DNA of 25,010 nucleotides from Amphimedon queenslandica (lineage: Eukaryota > Porifera > Demospongiae > Haplosclerida > Niphatidae), in NCBI RefSeq assembly GCF_000090795.2, contig NW_003546242.1:1522375-1547384 (forward strand), given 5' to 3'. The notes below the pieces were generated by a model. It ran no database searches, had not been told where the DNA came from, and worked only from the letters and a program-made list of their open reading frames with translations. The translations under genes and the position numbers were made by a program. Within the stretch, counting starts at the first letter, position 1. Each line of letters begins with the position of its first letter. Positions 1 through 9,837 of this stretch are shown here, piece after piece.

Positions 1-1518
1 AAGCCTTGTCCACTGCAGTCTATCTAAAAAGCAGAAGCCCTTCAAAAGTAATTAAGCATAAGACCCCCACAAAGCCTTATCTGGGTGCAAGCCTAAAGGT
101 CAATCACCTTAAAGTGTTTGGTTGTGTCTGTTATGCTCATATTGTTAAAAAAGAAAGGTCTGAATTAGATTCCAAAGTCAAAAGTTGTGTTCTTCTAGGC
201 TATGGAAATGCAAACAAGGGTTATCGGAACTATACTGTTAAAGATAAACGAGTGTGTTATAGTGGAGATGTTGTTTTTTACGAGGAGAGGTTTGGGTTTC
301 AGAAGGAGTCTAAGACTTCTGACAGACCTAATATTTTTGAACTATATGCTGATAATATTGATAAGCTTGCTGTTGATGATGTCACTCAACATGATGAATC
401 TCCTGGTCCTAATTCAGAGGAATCCCCTCCTTCACCTGTTCAACCAGTCCTACGTTGGTCAGACAGAATAAGACGAAAACCAGATTATTATGGTGTTATT
501 GTAACACTATGCAAGCTAACGAACCATCTACCATCAATGAAGCACTGTCTAGTTCTGAAGCTGATAAATGGAAAGAAGCGATGGAGAGAGAAATGGAGTC
601 GTTAAAGGCTAATGACGTTTATGATCTTGTTGAGCTACCTAAGAATAAGGAAGTCATTGGAAGCAAATGGATATTCAGGCGTAAAATCAATGCCGATGGA
701 TCTGTTGAAAGATACAAGGCTAGACTAGTAGCTCAAAGGTTTTCCCAAACTCATGGACTAGACTATGACGAGACATTTTGTCGAGTTGTTTGTTTTGAGT
801 CGATTCGTTCAGTCATAGCAGTAGCTGTTCAGAATGATCTCATACTTCATCAAATGCATGTTACCTCTGCATTCCTTACTGGAACCTTAGAGGAAGAAGT
901 GTTCATGCAACAGCCTGAGGGTTGTTACAAATCTGAAGGAGACACACAGCTGGTTTGCAGGCTGAAACAAAGACTTTATGGGTTGAAGCAAGTGCCCATG
1001 TGTTGGAACACTGCTCTTGATACTCACCAATCAATCATCTAGTGATCCCCGTCTATACATCAGTACCGGTAAAGAGTTAGTAATAGTGGTAGTATATGTT
1101 GACGACATTACTGGCTAGCGAGAGTTCAGAGAAAATGAAAGAGGTAAACATGTTGTCTACAAGTTTTGATATCAAAGATATGTGAAAGTTGCACTATTTT
1201 TTGGGTGTGAAAGTGATGCTGAATTCTACAAATTATTCCATTTGGATTGAGCAAACCAAATTACACTGCTGAAATTGAGAAATTTGGAATAAATTGATTG
1301 CTACGCCAGTTAATCCTGCTGTAACGTTAGTTAAAGCTCGAGAAGATGAATTGGCAGTTGTGAATATATATGAGTCAGCGGTAGGTAGCCCCCAATATCT
1401 CTCCAAATTGACAAACACCCTGACATTACTTATGCTGTCTCTAATGTGGCTAAATTCCTATCTAAACCCACAAAAGTGCACTGGATAGCAGTAAAGAGAA
1501 TAATTAGATATTCCCACA
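1..1518 (+). pseudogene. Decayed Ty1/copia Pol (integrase C-end, reverse transcriptase)
   Basis: Polyprotein remnant of a Ty1/copia retrotransposon, cut by the window start. In order I see the region after the integrase core (HLKVFGCVCYAHI, then CVLLGYG and GYRNY, about 100-300), the start of the copia RT domain (WKEAMEREMESL, GSKWIFRRK, ARLVAQRFSQTHGLDYDETF, 570-780), LKQRLYGLKQV (about 960-990), the RT active site YVDD (about 1095-1106), then DIKDM, LHYFLGVKV and NVAKF (to about 1510). The frame changes near 505 and again between 1040 and 1045, and in-frame stops occur near 1113 and 1182, so nothing functional can be made. The first RT half is 455-1042 and the first frame ends at 605. Similarity stops near 1518, before the RNase H and 3' LTR, so the element is truncated at that end. 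The family call is firm; exact ends are uncertain. Confidence 0.93.
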
Positions 1519-3240
1519 ATTGCAGTAAGCTCTCCCTATGAGGCTATCTTTCTGGCCAGAGCAGCAGTTTCTCTGTGCCTTCCTTATCTCCTATTCTTTC
1601 TGTCCTATTTTTTCTTAGCAGATAGTCCAGTCATAATTATGGGCAGTATCTCCCAGTACTCGCAGTTGAGGTCAGTCAGAGCTTGAACTGTCCTGCTCTG
1701 AGTTACCGATATCTGTCTAGCTCAGAGGCTGCTCACAGTCTTTTCTCACACTGCGGTCTCTAGAGTTGCGAGTTCTCCTTCCCCTCCTCATTTTAGGAAT
1801 TTGTCTCATTTCTTTACAACAGCAACACATGTTGCTATAGTCCGCCAGTATTCCTGACTGTGTCTCTCCCTAGCTCTTCTGTCTTAGCTACAGTGTTGAA
1901 GTCATATTTGTTAAAATTAACTATTAGCCCCACCGCAGGGTGGCAGTTTTTGTCACACTCTTGTCGTTAATTATGTTCACTTCTATCTCGAAGCTTCATT
2001 TCCACAGCTCCTCCGGTGCAGGGAAGCATGATTGGACTTTTTAGCACTAGCTACTGGAAGCCAATTCACATTGGGTTCCAAATGGCTATATATTCTACTT
2101 CTGTAGCTCATAACATAGATAGATTTAGGAGTCATTATTCAAGTCAGCAGTCAATTCACCATTCATACACTTAACAGGACCTACTTAAATGTAGCATCCT
2201 CATTCTATTTATTTTGGGAGGTGTCTGAGAACTATCCAAGTCCCATTGCCGCAGCCCATTTTGGCTATTGGTACCATTTCAGGGAGCTAACAATCAGTCA
2301 CCTTTAGAGTTGGGATATCAGTGTATCCTCTCAACATTGTAAAGCTCCTGTCAATAAAGTCAAGTTCACCTATGTGTTCCTATACTACATATCCATGGAG
2401 TTGCCTTGCCTGTTCTTCCAGATCTGTGATCAAATCATGCTTAATTTTAGCTCAAAATGCCTAAAATGTTTTGTATGGTTAAGTTCTCTCTCCCCCACTC
2501 CATTCTATGTCTATTTTTCCTGTCCTAGATTTCTGTACTGATACAGCCCTTGGGCTGAGTCAGAATTGTTGGTCTGGCCTAATCCGCTTATGGCACCGGT
2601 GCTCTATTAGGGCATCGGGTGCAATGGCCAAAATCCATGTCCAGTCACCTCCTGGTGGTGCACCTGCCTGTTTTAGCTTGCATTAGCCAGTATGCTCATT
2701 GTGGGCTCATTAGTGGGCCCATCCTAATGAAGTTCTTTCCCTTGAGGTCACTTTTCAGGGGATCTGATTCTTAGCAGACCTCATTGCCATAGTTATATAC
2801 TGTTTATGTGCCACCTTTACCAGTTGTGCTTCTTCATAGCTGTAGCATTGCAGTGCCTAGCTTTACCAGGGTTGTCAATTGTGGCTGTAAAGTCAGCTTC
2901 GAAGGACCTCTTGTGCAACACTTCACTGTTGCTCTAAACAAAGGGGACTCTGTTCCCCTAGACTTTAATCATACATAAATTCTGCTACCACTCACAGAGT
3001 TATATTTCCTTTGACTCTGTGTGCTACCTATTTATCTGTTTCTCTGTCCCTGTTACAGGTGTCATATTGCATAACTCTGTTTGCTCTATTCTGAATTTTA
3101 CCAGGGGCACAGTTATGATGCTTCTCTGACAGGTTCATAATAGTCGGATAGTGGCAGTCTCCTGTTACCTAAACTTCAAAAATGAGTACCAAGTTTGATG
3201 TCCTCCATAATTTGCTAGGATGGTTTGTGACTTGGGATCT
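1519..3240. other. No gene seen; unrecognised intergenic sequence
   Basis: I read this stretch on both strands and found no sustained coding frame and no clear repeat structure. It is less AT-rich than the rest of the window, with many CT-rich runs, and differs in texture from the AT-rich DNA after 4900. It may be an old, unrecognisable transposon body, but nothing supports a family. Confidence 0.5.
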
Positions 3241-3245
3241 AACCC

Positions 3246-3560
3246 TTGCAAGCTCGTTATTATTCTCTTGCTCCTCTTGCCTCTTTACTTCGCAGATCTA
3301 CATATCGAACCATACCTCAATACAAACAACCAACACTTCCCCTTGGGGCATTAAGTCATGCCCTGCAGTCAGCCCTACTCAAATTCCTGCATGCCAATAA
3401 CCACAGCCAGTTGCCTCAAATGTTAATCCTTTTACATTCTCATGCTTTCATACAGCTGACTTAGCTTCATTGCCCCTTCAACTCAGTACCCCAGCCTACA
3501 CAGGGCCCTCAAAGAGTCAGTGATCCCCAATAATCTACCCGGGGTTACGCTAGGTCCTAA
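3246..3560 (+). pseudogene. Possible tyrosine-recombinase N-terminal scrap
   Basis: Two overlapping frames (3182-3400 and 3246-3464) together read like a broken core-binding domain of a eukaryotic tyrosine recombinase of the Crypton/DIRS/Ngaro type. One frame gives RSTYRTIPQYKQ, the other continues with a LGIKSCPA-like stretch, and the first frame resumes with LLKFLHANNHSQLPQM. This order (a repeated Arg/Ser-Thr-Tyr segment, then a helix ending in LLKF) is what I expect from such proteins. No catalytic R-H-R-Y region is visible downstream, and stops follow. The alternative is chance reading in non-coding DNA, which I cannot exclude. Treat as a weak hypothesis. Confidence 0.22.
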
Positions 3561-4121
3561 TGGGGTCATCATTCAGAGGCAGCAAGAAATAGTCTTTGAG
3601 CTAATTATCAAGGAAAAAAAAGAGGTAAAGCTGGCTATATGGCTTCATTAGGATTTTGGGTTGGGGCAGACTAAGGGGTGGGGCTTACTGTTCCCATTTG
3701 GGCCACATTTCTTGCATAAGCAGTTGGCCTTAAGTTAGTAGTATGGCTCTCACTTGAAAGGGGCAAGGTAATTTGGCCTATATGGAGTTAATCATAGACA
3801 TGTACCCACTTTGTCCAGTACAGGAGGTGTCGCAACAAGAAATGTGGGTAGGTATCAACAGTAAATGCAAGCTGGGTTACCATGTGACATCCATCAGTGT
3901 TCCCAACTCCTCCGTTTGTGAATTTGGGCTGGAAAGGATTGTAAAGGAAATTTGTTTTGCTCCAGGATAGCGCTTGCTTTTCATATATAGCCTATTCTAC
4001 ATAGAATTGTGAGAGCTATCTGCAGCAGATTTTATCTCCAAAAAGCCATTTTGGAAACAGTTATAGGTGCACAAAGTCGCCTATTTTTGAAACACTACTT
4101 TCTAAAACGCTCAAGCTTCAT
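3561..4121. other. No gene seen
   Basis: Short open stretches exist (65 codons at 3773-3970; 4009 onward) but have no recognisable domain. The one from 4009 runs across the boundary of the transposon at 4131, so at least its tail is not a native gene. Confidence 0.5.
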
Positions 4122-4130
4122 GGTATCAGC
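4122..4130. repeat. Target-site duplication, left copy
   Basis: GGTATCAGC immediately before the left inverted repeat; an exact copy follows the right inverted repeat at 4840-4848. Confidence 0.9.
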
Positions 4131-4201
4131 AAGAGTAGATAATATTTTAGGGAGAGTGTCTAACTGCCCTATACTGCATGAAATATGTGCGCATACAGTT
4201 T
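4131..4201 (+). repeat. Left terminal inverted repeat (71 bp)
   Basis: Begins AAGAGTAGATAATATTTTAG and pairs with the reverse complement of 4769-4839. The only difference I see is A versus G in the GTGCGCATAC/GTGCGCGTAC segment. Confidence 0.92.
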
Positions 4202-4768
4202 TTCAGGTCATTACCGTATTCTTTAGTTTACTTCTATTAGGTCATTTACACCAGAGAATAGAGTTAAAAAAAATTAACTTAATATTTATTATTAATAGTT
4301 ATATGTTTATTAAAATTAACCATCAGTCACGTGACCACGTAAAATGGCAGCTTCAAGTCATGACTTGGTCTCTGACTACTCTCTGACTTTATGCTGGAAG
4401 ATATTTATGATGAAAGCATTACGATAACTACTTATGTCTGTAATAGACATGTTTATAATGGAGGGAGATGCTTGATACTATCTCACTGAGATATGTTTCA
4501 TCATCCTCCTGCTGGTTGACTCTCTAGTATTCTTTCTTTTTTTCTGTGGCTTTTCAGCTGAAGTGCTGCAGTCTTGTGCACCATCATTGTCTGGACTGTA
4601 AGCAGTTTCTTCCACAAAAGCTCATCCATTTTCCATGTGGTGTTGGGCGGGGTTTTGACTCTTGATAACACACCCACCAATGCTATTTTCGTTCTGGTTC
4701 TGGATCCAAAATGCTAGAACTACTAGTGCCATTTGGCTTCAAAGAGCATTTGCTAAATAGGTGAGAGT

Positions 4769-4839
4769 AAACTGTACGCGCACATATTTCATGCAGTATA
4801 GGGCAGTTAGACACTCTCCCTAAAATATTATCTACTCTT
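4769..4839 (-). repeat. Right terminal inverted repeat (71 bp)
   Basis: Inverted partner of 4131-4201. Similarity ends sharply at 4769, and the next inward bases differ, which sets the repeat length. Confidence 0.92.
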
Positions 4840-4848
4840 GGTATCAGC
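4840..4848. repeat. Target-site duplication, right copy
   Basis: GGTATCAGC directly after the right inverted repeat; identical to 4122-4130. Removing the element plus one copy restores a continuous pre-insertion site. Confidence 0.9.
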
Positions 4849-5580
4849 GTGCAAGTTGGCTCTTTCTATAGGAGATTTCAAGCTCTTTAAAATGGTTATA
4901 CTTATTTATAGCTCAAGAACAAAGTATAGCTCTCGGAGAGGGAAAAGATGTTTTTTTCTAAGTAATGAGTGATGCGGCTAGTAATGCATGCATTGACTTA
5001 CAGAACAATAAATATTAATAAAAAGCATAAACATTGGTTGGTATTGTGTGTGAGTTTTGTTTGCATGAAATTCATTTTCTTGGAGTTATTTAAGAATAAA
5101 GCAAAAGAATCTCTTTCTTGCTCCAAAACAAGTGTAAAAATTTGTAATATTGTTTTCTATGGCGTGCCGACTGTCAAAATTATGCTGCTATTTTATTTGT
5201 TGGAGTGGCTGCCGGGAGTGATCAATAATAGGCATGGCACATAATAACAATAACAGCATAGGAAATGGAGCAACAGAAAGTAATCAAGAACTAGGAGTTT
5301 TTTGTTTCTTGTATGACAAAATTAGTGACAGATATACAACCCAAGGAATCTACTGGATCTTTCACAGTTGCTGATTCAATTTTGACTCAGATAAATGGTA
5401 GTATCGAAACAAACATCAGGATTAATGCTCATATAATACAATGAGCATCAAGCAATGGAAGAGTCATTAGAATGCAGTGATGAAGGTAACATCCGCTTAC
5501 TGCTGTCATTACTTGAGAATTTGTACAATATTTAAGTTCACAAGCATTATTATGAAAAAGAAAGTGTGATCTAATATCCT
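4849..5580. other. No gene seen
   Basis: AT-rich. A 91-codon open frame at 4969-5244 is rich in Lys, Leu and Phe, as random AT-rich DNA gives, and has no recognisable motif. I see no transposon ends here. Confidence 0.5.
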
Positions 5581-5654
5581 GTTTACACTACAGGTCAAAA
5601 CCGTGCCATCATGGTTTGTAACGCTTTGGCACTGTTCCAGCTACAAGTGTAAAC
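5581..5654. repeat. Imperfect palindrome with GTTTACAC ends
   Basis: A 74-bp stretch starts GTTTACACT and ends AGTGTAAAC, with further matching inside (CCGTGCCA against TGGCACTG). It sits just upstream of the Harbinger accessory gene and could be that element's terminal or subterminal repeat, or a small foldback element of its own. I did not find an equally good partner beyond 8400, so the role stays open. Confidence 0.5.
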
Positions 5655-5858
5655 AAAAACTGAACTGCTCTGAAGCTACAGTGCTAGAAGTACCTTGTTT
5701 TTTTTGGCATGCCAGCTTGGTTAAAAACTGTTCCTTCCTTAGACTCCACCTATAGATTTGTGATTTTGATCCACGTGTTATTGGATTTAATTAAGTCTGT
5801 AGAAGTTTCCTTGGATCTTTCTCGATTTAAGCTGCCTTGTCTTGCCTTTTCTCACTCT

Positions 5859-6659
5859 AAAATGGCTTGGACAGACAACAAAGTTAGTGCCCTGATGAAC
5901 ATTTGGGGTGATGGTATTGTGCAAGCTCAGTTGCAAGGTTGTAAAAGAAACAAACTTGTGTAAGAGAAGGTTTCAGAATCTGTGATGAAAGCAGGGTTTG
6001 AGAGATAAGTGGTCCAGTGTAGAGAGAAAGCAAAAAAGCTAAAGAGTGAGTACAGAAAGATAAAGAAGAAGCACCGTGTCACAGGAACCGGCAGGACGAA
6101 CTATGATGCTCTTGATACCGTGTTAGAAAATAGGCCAACAACAGAACCACCATTTATTTTGGACACATTACAGGAATCGACGTCATAAAACACTGAGATT
6201 GATAATTATGTAAAATGACATAAATGATCAACAATTATCAAATGACAGTATTGTAACCGTAACAACAGAATGTAGTGATGAGCAATCTAGAAAGTATCCT
6301 CTTGGTCATCAGGTGGAGCCATCATTGTCAAAATCAGTTCCCAAAACAAAAATTCTCAACACTGGGTTGAAAAAGTAGTAGAGGCAAGGACAGAGAAACT
6401 GATTGAAGCAACTGCTCAGAGTGACAAGAGGTTTGTAGAATTTGAAGAAAATAGAATGAAGTTTGAAAAAGAGGAGAGAGATCGCAAGGAAAGACATAGA
6501 AAGGAGGACAGAGATTTACAGCTGTGCAAGTATTTAAAATGCTGTGCTCTAGCCAATTCAGTACATTTCAGTTTCCTTTCTAACAATTTTGTGACATGCA
6601 CTGACAATTATTATCAATTTAATAATTGTCATAATTATAGATTATTTGTGCATTATTAA
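5859..6659 (+). pseudogene. Harbinger Myb/SANT-like DNA-binding accessory protein, decayed
   Basis: In Harbinger transposons this protein binds element DNA and helps the transposase into the nucleus. The frame starts MAWTDNKVSALMNIWGDG, matching the opening Trp helix of the Myb_DNA-bind_4 fold, followed by QLQGCKRNK, VMKAGFER, VVQCREKAKKLKSEYRKIKK, GTGRTNYDALDTVLENRP (to about 6145), all in one frame. The frame is interrupted by TAA at 5959 (normally an aromatic position) and TAA at 6003, and by stops from 6186. The same frame resumes at about 6357 with a charged, coiled-coil tail (WVEKVVEARTEKLIEA, then FEKEERDRKERHRKEDRD), the usual C-end of this protein. A start further upstream at 5709 lacks similarity. 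It lies tail to tail with the transposase. The family is confident; the copy is dead. Confidence 0.87.
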
Positions 6660-7439
6660 TAGTCATTAATAATCAGTGTCAATTAATTGGGTTATTGTGT
6701 ACATCAGTCATTATTGCTCTTCGAATGTCACCGACTGTATCCCCATCATCTATACATTGTTTATTATTAGCTGCGTGTACATCAATTATTCCTTGAACTT
6801 GTTCCATCCAATTCTCATCAAAGTCTTCCTCATGTAGTTCACACTAGTTGAGTAAGCAGCTACAAAATTTGGAACATTTCTGACGTCCATATAATTTTGC
6901 TTTGATAGACAACACCAACTTGGCTTAAGCGTCCAAAGGCATTTTCAGTGCTTGTGAGAGACAGTCAAATGTTTTTTGTTGAGAGGAGAGATTAGTTTTG
7001 TGGGGAAATGGTTTTAACAGCCATGATAGTAATGGGTATCCAGCATCTCCTATTAAAAACACTGGAACATTTGTCTTATTTATATGTCTAATGTTGCCTT
7101 GTAGTTTATAGCCTTGTTGTACAAACTAGAATTAACAAAGACACGCGAGTTGTGTACACTCCCAGGCTATCCTATATAGATGTCTTTAAGTAGATAGTTA
7201 ACATCGACTACTTCCTGCAAAATCACTCAATAAAAGCCTTTTCTATTATAATAGTCTGTGTAATTCGTTGCAGGAGGATGTACAGGTTTATGACTACCAT
7301 CAATGACACCAGCAAATTGAGGTAAGCACTAGTTCTTTTCAAATTCATTAACTGTGTTTATGAGACTCTGTTCCATTGGGAATTTAATATATACATGTAG
7401 TATTGTCTTCACAATAGCACCAATAGGACTTATTCATAT

Positions 7440-7880
7440 ATATTGGAAGTATTACTGTCAAGAAGACACTGCAGTTGATTTGATGCGCAGCTGGATTATT
7501 GTACCATGAATGTATAATTACATGTATTCTTGTCTAAACTAAGATAAGGAAGATAAATTTTAAGTGAGTATAACAGTTTTAGATTGCAGTGACACATCAG
7601 GCTAAAAAAATATTTAACTTCTCATGGCATTGCCTCTCAAATTGAACTTTTACTCAAATGCTTATAATACTTCAAAAAGAATTTTTAAACAGCTGCTATA
7701 GACATAGACAAATCCTTCTGATTTAAATTAGTAGTTATCAAGCTATAATTCATTGGTCTGTGTCTAGTTTACACAGTAACAGCAGGAGCCTTTTTGTTTA
7801 TCTCCATTGGCAAGTAGAGGCAAATTAATGCATTGCCCTCGTGACGCTACATTCTAATTAATTATGAATAAGTTTTATTG
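7440..7880. other. Non-coding gap inside the Harbinger transposase
   Basis: No transposase similarity on either strand and strongly AT-rich. A second intron or a later insertion would both explain it; I see no clean splice pair or duplication to decide. Confidence 0.4.
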
Positions 7881-8139
7881 TTTCATACACAACAACTCAA
7901 ACAGTACACCTGGCAACACAAGAGATGATTCACAGTGTGATATTCAGAACAGTTAGCCATACACCACAGAGTAATAGGTATACGTTTCATTACAGATAGC
8001 TCTCCTAATTCTTGTATCTTGATGCTGTAGTAGAGGTCTATTCTGATTGCATAAATAGTCAAATGTTCTCTTAGACCTCCGAAAATTTTGTTTCCAGTCA
8101 TGATTTTGAAATGAATTCAAAACAACATACTCCCACAAC

Positions 8140-8210
8140 CTGCTGGATTTTATGTATGATAGTAATTAAATAATATAGCTTCTCAGGTGAACAAAAAACT
8201 AGTAACTCAC
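8140..8210 (-). other. Intron of the Harbinger transposase gene (71 bp)
   Basis: On the - strand the donor is AAG|GTGAGT at 8210 and the acceptor CCAGCAG| at 8141-8140. Coding similarity ends and resumes on either side. Joining gives a one-base phase error relative to the conserved WEYVVL frame, so either a small indel has occurred or a nearby AG is used. Confidence 0.6.
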
Positions 8211-8572
8211 CTTGGCTTCATCCATATCTCTCTTGGTAATGGCAGTGATGAAAACAGTAGAGATGAGAAGTGTGGAGTAATTCAATAATACTAGTTGTCT
8301 CCTTCTCCTCAAATGACTAATATACACAGTCCTTGGCCCTGAAGAACGCACTCTTTTACTCTTAGTAAACAAGTAAAGCTTGATTGCCTGAGACACCATT
8401 TTGGGCCACTATGAATAGATTAATTGTTTCTCATCCCCGCCAGCTCAGTATTCTTGTTGCACCAGTGCTTTAATTATTCTGCAATTTTTTGTTTATTCTG
8501 GTATATGATCTAAGCAGTGAGCACATGGTTGTTTAGTGGTTGTCAATGTCTCTTGGTTTTGTCTTTCTGTTA

Positions 8573-8722
8573 ACTCTTCTTGCCAGACCTCAATTTCTCC
8601 TTTTGCCATGTAATGCCAGTCAATCATCGGTAGCTGTAATGTATTTGAGCATCACCGTAGTGTAGGAAGTAGTCATAGTTCCATGGACTATCATTCAAGT
8701 AAAGCCGATCCTTAATTGTTTC
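8573..8722 (-). pseudogene. Possible small coding fragment, unrecognised
   Basis: On the - strand from 8722 the frame reads ETIKDRLYLNDSPWNYDYF and then LHYGDAQIHYSYR, with a TGA at 8626-8624 and a further open stretch LTGITWQKEKLRSGKKS to a TAA at 8573. The amino-acid mix (Trp, Tyr, Asp, His) looks coding rather than random. I do not recognise it. It could be a host or transposon exon fragment, or chance. Confidence 0.22.
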
Positions 8723-8759
8723 TTATTATTATTATTATTATTATCATTATTATTATTAC
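8723..8759. repeat. ATT microsatellite
   Basis: About a dozen TTA/ATT triplets with one TATCAT interruption. Confidence 0.95.
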
Positions 8760-8789
8760 TATGTACATAAAAATATATTTTTTTGTTAG

Positions 8790-9299
8790 CAAGATGATGT
8801 ATCATTTGCTGCACTGTTTTTACGGATTCAAAGTGGTGCTATGAGTACTGTTGCCATAATAGAGCACCTGGCTAGTTCTTCACTACAAAAGGTACTTGTA
8901 GGGCCTTCACAGTCTAGAGATGCTCAATTTAATGTAGTAGAAGCTACCACTTCAGTGAGAGGTGTGTGCTCCATATTTGGTTCAGTTAATAAATTTATCG
9001 TATTATTGAAATCAAAAGACGAAGTTATGATTGTTAAAGTGTCTAGTCAAACCCTGCAGCATCGATTTCCATCATCTGTTGTCGAAAAAACCCAGAAAGA
9101 CAAGCTTTATAATAAAATAGTGAGTTTTTATATTGCCGGAAATTACAGTTGGGAGGATCCTGCTACATATGGTAAGCCGTTTATATCAAATGTATGTAAC
9201 ACGTTATGGTATATTGATTACGACGATGTGTTTTCCAGCCGAAGCTGTCCATTTCCATCATTTTTTCGTCATTCACAGATTTTATCAGACCTAAATTGA
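8790..9299 (+). CDS. Hypothetical exon, 169 codons open; possible 5' part of the next gene
   Basis: The frame is open from CAAGATGATG just after a pyrimidine/T-rich acceptor (TTTTTTTGTTAG, ending 8789) and runs through an ATG at 8841 to a stop at 9299. Readable segments include LFLRIQSGAMSTVAIIEHLA, QFNVVEATTSVRGVCSIFG, KFIVLLKSKDEVMIVKVSSQ and NTLWYIDYDDVFSSRSC. A clean frame of this length with balanced composition is the best-preserved open frame in the central part of the window. I do not recognise a named domain. It is on the same strand and about 540 bp before the DDE-like gene at 9838, so it may be an upstream exon of that gene; no convincing donor is seen before the stop. The alternative is the C-terminal exon of a separate gene. 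Confidence 0.5.
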   Translation, partial: QDDVSFAALFLRIQSGAMSTVAIIEHLASSSLQKVLVGPSQSRDAQFNVVEATTSVRGVCSIFGSVNKFIVLLKSKDEVMIVKVSSQTLQHRFPSSVVEKTQKDKLYNKIVSFYIAGNYSWEDPATYGKPFISNVCNTLWYIDYDDVFSSRSCPFPSFFRHSQILSDLN

Positions 9300-9837
9300 G
9301 TACACACAGAAAGCACTCAATTTCTAATAGTAAAAAATTTAACAGTTGACTTCTTTAACACAATAAACCTTGTGTCTGCTTATTTCCAGACAATTTCACA
9401 GGGCAAGTGTGCGTTTACTTATTTGTTTTTAGTTGTTTTGTCATTTTCTAGGTTACTTACTGCGCCCAAAGATTGTTTTTAACTTTTGGAGTCGCTTTCC
9501 TACCTATATAATGAGTTTTCAGTCTTTGACAATGTTATACATGTTAGACATATGAAAAGTTTTTAAAGCTATCGGAATGTTATATTGTCATGAAAAAAGC
9601 AATAACATTACACCCAATTTGCACCTTTACACAAGTGGGTGTCACCATAGCAACACAGACTGGAAAGCCCCTGACCATGTGAGTGTTGAAGCTTGTACGA
9701 CGGAGAATATGTGAGTTGTTGGTACCATTAAAAAAGAAATACCCACTTTTCACACCTGTGCAATGAGACGTCAGTTCTTTCATCTCGTTGGCTGTATTTC
9801 TCCGAAAAGCAAACCACATCTTCTGTAAGCCATGTAT
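9300..9837. other. No gene seen; possible intron or spacer
   Basis: AT-rich with no coding signal on +. A 79-codon frame on - (9819-9580) has no recognisable motif and I regard it as chance. If 8790-9299 belongs to the following gene this is intronic. Confidence 0.4.

Larger units (their letters stand above)
4131..4839. mobile_element. Non-autonomous DNA transposon, Mutator-like, 709 bp
   Basis: The two ends are near-perfect inverted copies of 71 bp (4131-4201 and 4769-4839), with a single difference that I see. The element is flanked by the identical 9-bp direct repeat GGTATCAGC (4122-4130 and 4840-4848), which is the target-site duplication. A 9-bp duplication with long inverted ends is typical of the Mutator superfamily. 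The interior has no transposase and no long open frame, so it must have been moved by an autonomous relative elsewhere. The nearly identical ends suggest a fairly recent insertion. The family assignment rests on duplication length only; the ends themselves I do not recognise. Confidence 0.9.
6690..8399 (-). pseudogene. Harbinger DDE transposase (DDE_Tnp_4 type), decayed
   Basis: Reads right to left. Exon 1 (8399-8211) starts MVSQAIKLY and includes RRRRQLVLLNY; its end AAG|GTGAGT is a good splice donor. The next coding block (8139 to about 7883) gives WEYVVLNSFQNHDWKQNFRR, TFDYLC, RPLLQHQDTRIRRAI, then after a frameshift near 7970 ITLWCMANCSEYHTVNHL, the Harbinger helix-turn-helix region. The catalytic part lies at about 7435-6690: FAGVIDGSHKPVHPPATNYT (first Asp, near 7295), DYYNRKGFY, PGSVHNSRVF, VPVFLIGDAGYPLL (second Asp, near 7040) and TENAFGRL (Glu, near 6935). 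All three catalytic residues can still be read, but several stops and frameshifts separate the blocks. The stretch 7440-7880 between blocks shows no similarity and may be an intron or an insertion. Confidence 0.9.
5581..8450. mobile_element. Decayed PIF/Harbinger DNA transposon (two genes, convergent)
   Basis: Encloses a Myb/SANT-like accessory gene on + (5859-6659) and a Harbinger DDE transposase on - (8399 down to 6690). Two genes, one Myb-like and one DDE, define autonomous Harbinger elements, so the pair is one element. Both genes carry stops or frameshifts. The outer ends are approximate: the left is put at the GTTTACAC palindrome, the right just upstream of the transposase start, with no confirmed terminal repeat or TAA-type duplication. 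Confidence 0.78.

Noticed and set aside
1233..1418. 61-codon minus-strand frame
   Set aside because: It is the reverse shadow of the copia RT remnant.
1519..3240. tRNA or rRNA genes in the less AT-rich stretch
   Set aside because: No cloverleaf-like stems with A/B box motifs and no rRNA core sequence that I can recognise.
4009..4386. 125-codon open frame
   Set aside because: It crosses the boundary of the Mutator-like insertion at 4131, so it is an accidental join of flank and element.
9580..9819. 79-codon open frame on the minus strand
   Set aside because: No recognisable motif, between exons of plus-strand elements; consistent with chance.
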